Assembly (NCBI GenBank): GCA_963724365.1
Contig: CAVRUR010000009.1
Span: forward strand, 43,770-107,769
Origin: JALORV01 sp963724365
GTDB lineage: Bacteria; Pseudomonadota; Gammaproteobacteria; Burkholderiales; Burkholderiaceae_F
Reading direction: 5' to 3'
Length of the DNA: 64,000 nucleotides
A model generated the notes under the pieces. It worked only from the letters and a program-made list of their open reading frames with translations. It searched no databases and was not told the origin of the DNA. How positions within the stretch are numbered: the first letter of the stretch is position 1; each line of letters opens with the position of its first letter. Shown in pieces: positions 57,412 to 64,000 of this stretch. A program made the position numbers and the translations under genes.

Positions 57412-59914
57412 CGGCGGCGGGCCGATCACGAACCTGGCGCAGGGCGGGAGCTCCGGCGCCATCAGCGTGGGGATCAACAACGCTACGGCCATCGCCGGCG
57501 CCAACACCGGCACGGCGACCATCGGCCTCGCGAGCAACGGCAGCACCACCTCGGGCCTGGCCACGCTGAGCCTGGGCTCGGCCAGCGTCAACGTCAGCGG
57601 CACCGGCTGGAACGTCGCTACCGGCAACGCCACGCCGGCACCGGTCAACCTCGGCAACTTCCACGTCGGTGGCGCGGCACCGGCCTCGCAGAACCTCGCT
57701 GTCGCGAACCAGGCACCCGCGGCGTTCTCCGAACAGCTCGGCATCCAGAGCGCGAATGCGACCGGCCCGTTCACCGCGACCAACAACCTCGGCGCCGGCC
57801 GCGTCAATAGCGGTGCGAGCGCGGCGAATGCGATCACGGTCGGTCTCGGCGCAGGTGGTGTGGCCGGTGCGAACAGCGGCACCGTCAGCATCCAGTACCT
57901 GTCCGATGGCAGCGCGCCCGGCAACAGCGGGTTCGCGGCGACCAACAGCAACCTGCAGAACCTCAGCGTGAACGCGACCGGCTACCGGCTGGCGACCTAC
58001 GACCTCGGCACGCTCAACTTCGGCAGCGTGCTGGTGGGCAGCGGCCCGACCTCGCGTACGCTGTCGGTGACCAACACGCAAATCTCAGACGCCTTCTCCG
58101 AAGGCCTCAACGCGCGCTTCGGAGCGCTCACGAACACCGGTGCCGGCATCCTCTCCGATATCTCGAGCGCGATCACCAACCTGCTCGCCGGGCAGTCGAA
58201 CAACTCGGGCCTGCGCGTGCAGCTCAACCCGACCACGCAGGGCGGGATCAACGGCTCGATCCAGGTGATCCTCGAGTCGAACGGGGCCACGACGAGCGGC
58301 CTCGGCATCACCCCCCTCGCCACCGAGAACATCGTCATCACCGGCACCATCACCGGTCAGGCGGGCGTGCTCGCGCAAGGCAGCCTGACGCCGACGGCGG
58401 TGAACGCCGGAAACGTGCGCATCGGCACCGGGGTCGGGCAGGTGCTCACGGTGAGCAACGTCGCGGTGGGTCCGGCCGAAGGGCTGAATGCGAGCTTCGG
58501 TGCCAACACCGGCAGCGTCGCCAACAACGGCGGCACGATTACCAGCCTGCCGGCGGGCAGCGCGAACAATACCAGCATGAGCGTGAGCCTCGATACCTCG
58601 GTGGCCGGCGCGCGCAGCGGCAGCGCAACGGTGAACTACGTCTCCGACGGATCGTTCAACAGCGGTGTCACCACACCGGTGGGATCTCAGGCCGTCACGC
58701 TGCAGGCGAACGTCTTCCGGCTCGCCAATCCGGTGGTGAACACCCCTTCGGTGACGCTGGCCGCACGCGTTGGCGATGCTGCTCCCTCGGCAGGCATCAG
58801 CATCACCAACAGCTCGCCCGACACCTTCACCGAAGGTCTGAAAGCCAGTGTTGCCTCCACGCCGGCGGGCTTCGCCGGCTCGGGCGCGATCGCGAACCTG
58901 ACCGCGCAGGGTACCGACGGCTCGACGCTGCGCGTGGCGCTCAACACCGGGACTGCGGGAACCTTCTCAGGCAACGCCGCGCTCGCGCTCGACTCCACCG
59001 GCGCGGGCACGACGAACGCCCCGGATCTGGCGCTGCCGGGTCAGAACGTGGCAGTCAGCGGCAAGGTGTACACGCCCGCGGTAGCGGGCGTGTCGCCGGG
59101 CGCGCTCGGCTTCGGCATCGTGCACGTCGGCGACACCGTAGCCGCCCAGGCGGTGACGGTCGCGAACGTCGCCCAGGTCTCCGCGCTGAATGACGTGCTG
59201 CGCGGAAGCATCGCAGCCGGCGGGCCGTTCAACGCTACCGGGACGCTCGGCGCCGGCCTCGCCGCCGGGGCGAGCGACAGCACGAGTCTCCAGGTGGGTT
59301 TGAACACCGCGCTGGCCGGGATCTACGCCGGCACGGCCACCGTGAGCCTCGCCAGCCACAACGACGACATGGCCGATCTCACGCTCGGCGACGTCGGGAT
59401 CACGCTCGCGGGGCAGGTGAACAACTACGCTAATCCGGTGTTCGTGAAGACCGGTGGCAGCGGGAGCCTCTCGCGCCTTGGAGACGTGTTCACCCTCGAC
59501 TTCGGCACCCTGGCGCTCGGCGCGAGCACTATGAGCGCGCTCGCCGTGCTGAACGACGTGTTCGGCCCGGCCGACCTGCTCGACGGCGCCTTCGACACGT
59601 CCGGAGCCGATGACTTCGTGCTCTCCGGCTTTACGAGCTTCACGGGCCTGGACGCAGGCGATTTGTTCAGCGGGCTCCTGGCGAGCTTCGACGCGCTGGT
59701 GGCCGGCGGCTACACCGACACGGTGGGCCTGCGCGCGCGCGGCTACAACGCGAGCGGCTTCGAGGAGTTTTTCAACGTGTCGCTGGTCCTGCGCGCCGAC
59801 GTGGGGCAACCCAGCACCGTGCCTGAACCGGGTTCGCTTGCGCTGGTGGCGCTGGCGATCGCCTCCGCCCTGGTTTTTCGGCGTCGCGCACGCCACACGA
59901 TCGCACGCAGATAG
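57412..59914 (+). CDS. Giant PEP-CTERM surface protein, C-terminal choice-of-anchor-D repeats and sorting signal
   Basis: Clean reading frame from about 57412 (GGGPITNLAQGGSSG) to the stop at 59912-59914, about 833 residues. Repeats of about 115 residues each show (N/D)xGNxxVG, VxN, LNAxFG, TxxGxIxxLxAG and VNYVSDG blocks. The last part is a divergent domain (SGSLSRLGDVFTLDFGTLALG). The C-terminus is a textbook PEP-CTERM signal: VPEPGS, a hydrophobic helix LALVALAIASALVF and RRRARHTIARR. It is cleaved by an exosortase in such bacteria; no exosortase gene is in the window. The protein lacks its own start here. Confidence 0.8.
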
Positions 59915-59996
59915 AGATATAGTCTCCACGGAGACTCGCCGCATCGGGGCGTGCGGCCACTTCGTCGCGGACCCAACGGTGACCCCTGGGGACAGC

Positions 59997-60302
59997 ATGC
60001 TCAGAGGTTGGCAGTACTGGAGTCTGGTTGGGGCCAGCGTCCTCGTGGCGTTGTTCGTCGGAGCGAACATCGCTCTCGTCCAGGTCAATCGCGGTATTCA
60101 GGCTGAAGTCAACGCCCGGCAGCAGTACATCCAGCAGACGGTCCAGCTCCAGACGCTGAACCAGGAGATCATCCGTGCGCTGGTCGAGCTTGCGGTACGC
60201 AACAACGATCAGGATGTGAAGGCTCTGCTCGGCTCGAACGGCATCACGTTCACCGTCAACGCGCCAGCCGTAGCGCCCGCGCCGGGGCCCAAACCGAAAT
60301 GA
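59997..60302 (+). CDS. Small membrane-anchored coiled-coil protein, type A (copy 2)
   Basis: A 101-residue paralogue of the 51204 gene. Membrane helix SLVGASVLVALFVGANIALV (about 9-28) precedes ARQQYIQQTVQLQTLNQEIIRAL, VELAVRNNDQDVKALL and GITFTVNAP, then a Pro-rich tail. Motif spacing is the same as copy 1. The stop overlaps the type B copy 2 start (ATGA). It lies 82 bp after the PEP-CTERM protein, mirroring copy 1 ahead of it. Confidence 0.78.
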   Translation: MLRGWQYWSLVGASVLVALFVGANIALVQVNRGIQAEVNARQQYIQQTVQLQTLNQEIIRALVELAVRNNDQDVKALLGSNGITFTVNAPAVAPAPGPKPK

Positions 60303-60670
60303 ATGAGAACGCATCCGCAGCGGCGGCCGTCGAGCGGCAGGAGCACCATGCGCGCCGCCGAGGCAGCCGCGAAGCACCGCCTAGAAGCTCGTTCGTTCCG
60401 CTTGCGATTCTGTTGGCCGCGGTGCTGGCCTGGAGCGCATTCCAGGCCTCCAGCCTGTACGCCGAGCGGGACACGCTGAGGGTGCTGCAGTTCCGCCAGG
60501 AAGAGCAGGTGCAGACCTCCATGAAGGTTCGCGCACAGCTCGACGCGATCGCACGCGACATGGCATTGCTTGCAGAGCGCGGCAACCCGAGCGCGCGCCT
60601 GATGGTGGACGAGCTCCGGAAGCGTGGAGTGACCATCAATCCGACCGCCGCATCAACGCCAACAAAATAG
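60299..60670 (+). CDS. Small membrane-anchored coiled-coil protein, type B (copy 2)
   Basis: A 123-residue intact paralogue of the 51543 gene. A longer, Arg-rich cytoplasmic N-terminus precedes the membrane helix FVPLAILLAAVLAWSAFQASSL (about 32-53). The tail has LRVLQFRQEEQVQTSMKV, RAQLDAIARDMALLAERGN and RKRGVTINPTAAS. Overlap with type A suggests stoichiometric co-expression. A minus-strand open frame also crosses this region but matches nothing. Confidence 0.78.
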   Translation: MNENASAAAAVERQEHHARRRGSREAPPRSSFVPLAILLAAVLAWSAFQASSLYAERDTLRVLQFRQEEQVQTSMKVRAQLDAIARDMALLAERGNPSARLMVDELRKRGVTINPTAASTPTK

Positions 60671-61611
60671 CGCCTCGCCTGCCCGTTGGCGCTAGCCGAT
60701 CGTCTCGCGCTGCAGCCTTCATGAGCCCGACGGACGCGGTCAGGCGGCGTCCGATGACGATCGCGGTGCTTTCGTTCTTCACTGCGACCGTACGCATGGC
60801 GACGGAGTCGCAGCGGGAACCCGTGGTAGTCGTTGATCGGGTTGTGCTGGGCACAGCGGTTGTCCCAGAACGCGAGCGAGCCGACCTCCCAGCGGAAACG
60901 GCAGGTGAGCTCCGGCCGCACCTGGTGGCCGAAGAGGAACCCGAGCAGCGGCGCGCTCTCGGCCTCGGTCATCTCCTTGAACCGCACCGTGTGCCCGACG
61001 TTGACGTACAGCGCCTTGCGGCCGGTCTCGGGGTGCGTGCGTACGACCGGGTGCTCCGCCACGTACTCCTCGCGGGCCTCGCTCCGGCCGTCGGTCTTCA
61101 ACCGGTCCTCGCGGGTGCGCGTCGCGTCGGCCTTCGTCGAGGCGTTCACCCCGACGAGGCCGTCGAGGAGGCGCTTCATCCCGGCCGACAGCGTCTCGTA
61201 CGCGAGGTACTGGTTCGCGAACTCGGTGTCGCCGCCGTGCGGCGGCACCTCGCGCGCGAGCAGCATCGAGCCCATCGGCGGGATCGCGAGGTAGGCCGTG
61301 TCGGAGTGCCAGATGCCGCCGAAGTTCTGCCGCTCGTGCTCGAGCTTCTTCACTTCGATCACCTCGGGGAAGCCCTCGATCCCCTTCACGAACGGGTACT
61401 CGATCGGTTTCCCCATCCGCCGCGCGAACGCCAGAAAATCGGCCGGCGAGAGCGTCTGGTCGCGGAAGAAGACGACGAGGTGCTCGAGAAACGCGCGCCG
61501 GATCTCGGCCACGGTCTCGTCGGGAAGCGCCCGGGCGAGGTCGACGCCGTGGATCTCGGCGCCGAGCGCGCCGGAGAGGCGCCGGACTTCGATCGTGCGG
61601 TAGCCGCTCAT
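60636..61611 (-). CDS. TauD/TfdA-family alpha-ketoglutarate-dependent dioxygenase (3' end uncertain, probably frameshifted)
   Basis: Starts at ATG 61611 (MSGYRTIEVRRLSG). The Fe(II) facial triad is seen as His-x-Asp in GGIWHSDTAYL and the distal His in DNRCAQHNPINDYHG. GFLFGHQVRPELTCRFRWEVGSLAFWDN is the family core. After NDYHGF the frame continues into unrelated Arg-rich sequence antisense to the small gene at 60299. One base away, DSVAMRTVAVKNES runs to a stop at 60636 and may be the true end. Members of the family desulfonate taurine or cleave aryl ethers; the substrate here is unknown. Confidence 0.78.
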
Positions 61612-61640
61612 GGGCCGGGGAGTATAGCCCCGGCCCCCGG

Positions 61641-63098
61641 CTACTTCGACTCGCCCGCCTGCGACACCGCCGGCGGCGTCGCCTCCGGCACCGTCCACCC
61701 GCCGCCGAGCGCGCGGAAGAGGTCGGCGGTGGCCGCGCGCTGCTGGCGCAGCGCTTCCGCGCGGTTCAGCTCCGCGAGCAGCAGCAGCCGTTCGGCGTCG
61801 ATCGCGGCGAGCTGGCTCTCGAGCCCGGCCTCGTAGCGCGCCACGGCAAGCTTGAACGCCTCGCGCAGCGCGACGATGCGCGCGCCCTCGGCCTCGTAGA
61901 CCTCGCGCGTCCGGGTTTGCGCCGTCAGCGCGTCCCGCACCTCGCGGAACGCGTTCTGGATCGTCTTCTGGTACTGCGCCACCACCTGCCGCTGGCGCGC
62001 CTCGGCCGCCTCGTTCTCGGCGCGCAGGCGCCCGCCCTGGAAGATCGGCTGCGCGAGCGAGCCGCCGATGGACCAGATGCCGGCCGGCCCGGTGAAGAGA
62101 TCCGAGAGCGACGCCGCCTCGGTGCCGACGAGTCCGAACAGCGAGATGCGCGGAAAGAAGTTCGCCCGCGCCACGCCGATGCGGGCGTTCGCGGCGATCA
62201 GCTGCTGCTCGGCCTGGTAGAGGTCGGGGCGCCGGAGCAGCAGCTCGGAGGGCAGCCCCGACGGCGCCACGAGCGCCGGCTGGCGCAGGTCGTCCGGCGC
62301 ACGCGCCACCGTCGTCTCCTGGATGATCGCGCGCGGGCTGCGCCCGAGCAGCACGGTGAGCGCCGCCTCTTCCGCGTCGCGCTGCCGCTGCAGCGCCGGG
62401 AGCAGCGCCCGCGCCCCCTGGACCTCGGCCTCGATCTGGCGCACGTCGAGCTCGGCGATCAGGCCCGCGTCGGCGCGTTTACGCTGCAGGTCGAGCGCGC
62501 GCGCGCGGAGGTCGAGCGACCGCTCGGTCGCCGTGACCTGCTCGTCCAGCGACCGCAGCGCGTAGTACGACTGCACCACGTCGGTCGCCAGCGTGATCTG
62601 CACCGTGTCGCGCGCGCCCTCGGTCGCCAGGAGGTCGGCCCGCGCGGCCGCGTTGGCGTTGCGGATCCGGCCCCAGAAGTCGAGCTCGTAGGACATGCCG
62701 AGCGACACGCGATAGTTGGTCTGATACGTGGGGATGCCGGGGAAGAACGACGACGTCCGCGCGGAGATGCGGTTGCGGTTCGCGCCGACGTTGCCGTCGA
62801 TCGACGGCCAGAGCTGCGACTCGGAGACGCCGACGAGCGCGCGCGCCTCGTCGACCCGCGCCACGGCGAGCGCGATGTCCTGGTTGTTGGCGAGCGCCTC
62901 CTCGACGAGTTTGTCGAGCGTCGGGTCGCCGTACACCGTCCACCACCGGTCGGACGGGGCGCCGAGCGCGGCCTGCGCGGGCGTGCCGCGCCAGGCTTCC
63001 GGCAGCTCGTTCGCCGGCCGCTCGTACTTCGGCGCGAACGAGCAGGCGGCGAGGAACGCCGCGGTCAGCACTGCGGGCCAAGTGGCGAGCTTACGCAT
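61641..63098 (-). CDS. RND efflux system outer-membrane factor (NodT/OprM family)
   Basis: Outer-membrane lipoprotein channel of 485 residues. Signal peptide with lipobox LAAC (about residue 19) is followed by SFAPKYERPANELPEAW. Two OEP repeats carry the coiled-coil alpha-barrel: DQVTATERSLDLRARAL-like helices and ELLLRRPDLYQAEQQLIAANARIGVARANFFPRISL, the diagnostic NodT segment, present as shorter blocks. It overlaps the pump gene by eight bases, so both form one operon with an upstream adaptor outside the window. Confidence 0.94.
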   Translation of the reverse strand: MRKLATWPAVLTAAFLAACSFAPKYERPANELPEAWRGTPAQAALGAPSDRWWTVYGDPTLDKLVEEALANNQDIALAVARVDEARALVGVSESQLWPSIDGNVGANRNRISARTSSFFPGIPTYQTNYRVSLGMSYELDFWGRIRNANAAARADLLATEGARDTVQITLATDVVQSYYALRSLDEQVTATERSLDLRARALDLQRKRADAGLIAELDVRQIEAEVQGARALLPALQRQRDAEEAALTVLLGRSPRAIIQETTVARAPDDLRQPALVAPSGLPSELLLRRPDLYQAEQQLIAANARIGVARANFFPRISLFGLVGTEAASLSDLFTGPAGIWSIGGSLAQPIFQGGRLRAENEAAEARQRQVVAQYQKTIQNAFREVRDALTAQTRTREVYEAEGARIVALREAFKLAVARYEAGLESQLAAIDAERLLLLAELNRAEALRQQRAATADLFRALGGGWTVPEATPPAVSQAGESK

Positions 63099-64000
63099 GA
63101 TCGCCTCCCGTCGGCGCGATCGGGTGGTGCAGCGGCGTGCGCGCGGCGCGCAGCGCCGCCTCGCGCGCGTGATGCGCCTCTTCCAGGATCTCCTCGCTCG
63201 AGCGCGGCTCGCGCACGCGCCGGTCGGTGATCAGCCGGAAGAAGAGCGGCACGAAGAAGATCGCGAGGAACGTCGCCGCAAGCATCCCGCCGACGACGCC
63301 GGTGCCCACCGCATGGCGCGCGCCGGCGCCCGCCCCGGTGGAGACCGCGAGCGGCAGCACGCCGAAGATGAACGCCAGCGAGGTCATCAGGATCGGACGA
63401 AATCTCAGCCGCGCCGCCTCGACCGCAGCGGCCGCGGCCGACAAGCCTTCGTGATGCTTCATCGAGGCGTACTCGACGATCAGGATCGCGTTCTTCGCCG
63501 CGAGGCCGAGCAGCGTCACGAGGCCGATCTGGAAGTAGACGTCGTTCGTCAGGCCGCGCAGCCACACCGCGGCGAGCGCGCCGAACGTCCCGAACGGCAT
63601 CGCGAGCAGGACCGAGAGCGGCAGCGACCACTTCTCGTACTGCGCGGCGAGGATGAGGAACGCCATGAGCGCCGCGAGCGCGAGAGCGATCACGGAGGTG
63701 CCGCTCGCCTTCTTCTCCTGGTAGGACGCGCCGCTCCAGTCGAGCGTGAAGTCGGGCGGCAGCACCTCCTTCGCGATCTGCTCGACGTGCTGGATCGCCT
63801 GGCCGGAGCTCGTGCCCGGCGCGCCCGCGCCGAAGAGCTTCACCGCAGGCAGGTTGTTGAACCGGTCGAGCGTCTCGGGGCCCGACGTGTAGTGCACGTC
63901 GGCCAGCGCGCCGAGCGGCACCATGTCGCCCTTCGCGCCGCGCATCCAGACGCCGCCGATGTCGTCGGGGGACTTGCGGTACTGCGGGTCGGCCGACATC
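63091..64000 (-). CDS. RND efflux inner-membrane pump (AcrB/MexB family), C-terminal part
   Basis: Partial: the reading frame is open to the window edge, leaving about 300 residues of a protein near 1,050. Visible are the periplasmic docking segment (GPETLDRFNNLPAVKLFG), FTLDWSGASYQEKKASG, and helices with FLILAAQYEKWSLPLSVLLAMPFGTFGAL. Then GLAAKNAILIVEYA and RLRFRPILMTSLAFIFGVLPLAVSTGAGAG follow, all hydrophobe/amphiphile exporter hallmarks. The end is His/Arg-rich. It drives multidrug export by proton antiport. Confidence 0.95.
   Translation of the reverse strand, partial: MSADPQYRKSPDDIGGVWMRGAKGDMVPLGALADVHYTSGPETLDRFNNLPAVKLFGAGAPGTSSGQAIQHVEQIAKEVLPPDFTLDWSGASYQEKKASGTSVIALALAALMAFLILAAQYEKWSLPLSVLLAMPFGTFGALAAVWLRGLTNDVYFQIGLVTLLGLAAKNAILIVEYASMKHHEGLSAAAAAVEAARLRFRPILMTSLAFIFGVLPLAVSTGAGAGARHAVGTGVVGGMLAATFLAIFFVPLFFRLITDRRVREPRSSEEILEEAHHAREAALRAARTPLHHPIAPTGGDHA

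Overview
The window looks like chromosomal DNA from a high-GC Gram-negative proteobacterium, most likely a betaproteobacterium of the Burkholderiales. The evidence is the purH-ruvCAB order, the ybgC-tolQRAB-pal-cpoB order, a betaproteobacterial-style phenylacetate cluster with paaN and paaY, PEP-CTERM sorting, and a GC-rich palindromic spacer near 31.0 kb of a type I associate with Burkholderiales. Taxonomy is inferred from gene content only.

Layout. 0-3.3 kb: 3' end of purH, a pair of inverted dispersed repeats, then ruvC-ruvA-ruvB. 3.4-7.2 kb: a TonB energy-transduction operon (tonB, exbB, two exbD, a TPR lipid- or periplasm-directed protein). 7.3-8.9 kb: an orphan SoxX-like cytochrome and two very small membrane-anchored proteins. 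9-14.8 kb: two paralogous TonB-dependent receptors sharing an upstream motif. 15-21.6 kb: a Yej-type peptide ABC importer (yejF, yejE, yejB, yejA). 21.7-27 kb: the complete Tol-Pal operon. 27.1-31.3 kb: a YeeE/YedE transporter, a metallo-hydrolase-fold protein, an FAD monooxygenase and a DUF2783 protein. 31.3-43.7 kb: a phenylacetate catabolic cluster: paaY and paaN on the minus strand, then paaG-H-I-K-A-B-C-D-E, a TetR regulator and paaJ on the plus strand, with a well-formed promoter and a palindromic operator candidate in the divergent gap. 43.8-49 kb: a branched-chain-amino-acid type ABC transporter (livK, livH, a fused livM-livG, livF), probably importing an aromatic acid. 49-51 kb: TPP riboswitch and thiC. 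51.2-60.7 kb: the most unusual locus, a giant repeat-built PEP-CTERM surface protein flanked on each side by a duplicated pair of small membrane-anchored coiled-coil proteins. 60.6-64 kb: a TauD-type dioxygenase and an RND efflux pair (outer-membrane factor and inner-membrane pump), with visibly higher GC.

A recurring oddity is single-base indels that break otherwise well-conserved genes: the second TonB receptor, yejE, the FAD monooxygenase, DUF2783, paaB, the TetR gene, livK, one of the small coiled-coil genes, the PEP-CTERM protein and probably tauD. Flanking codons stay intact and several breaks sit in short homopolymers. A sequence-consensus problem is therefore more likely than true decay, but only reads can decide.

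Structured repeats are also prominent. They are a three-copy hairpin-led element (0.56, 0.98 and 45.05 kb), a two-copy double-hairpin element with compensatory changes (26.08 and 31.9 kb), and a nested palindrome of about 114 bp between paaB and paaC.
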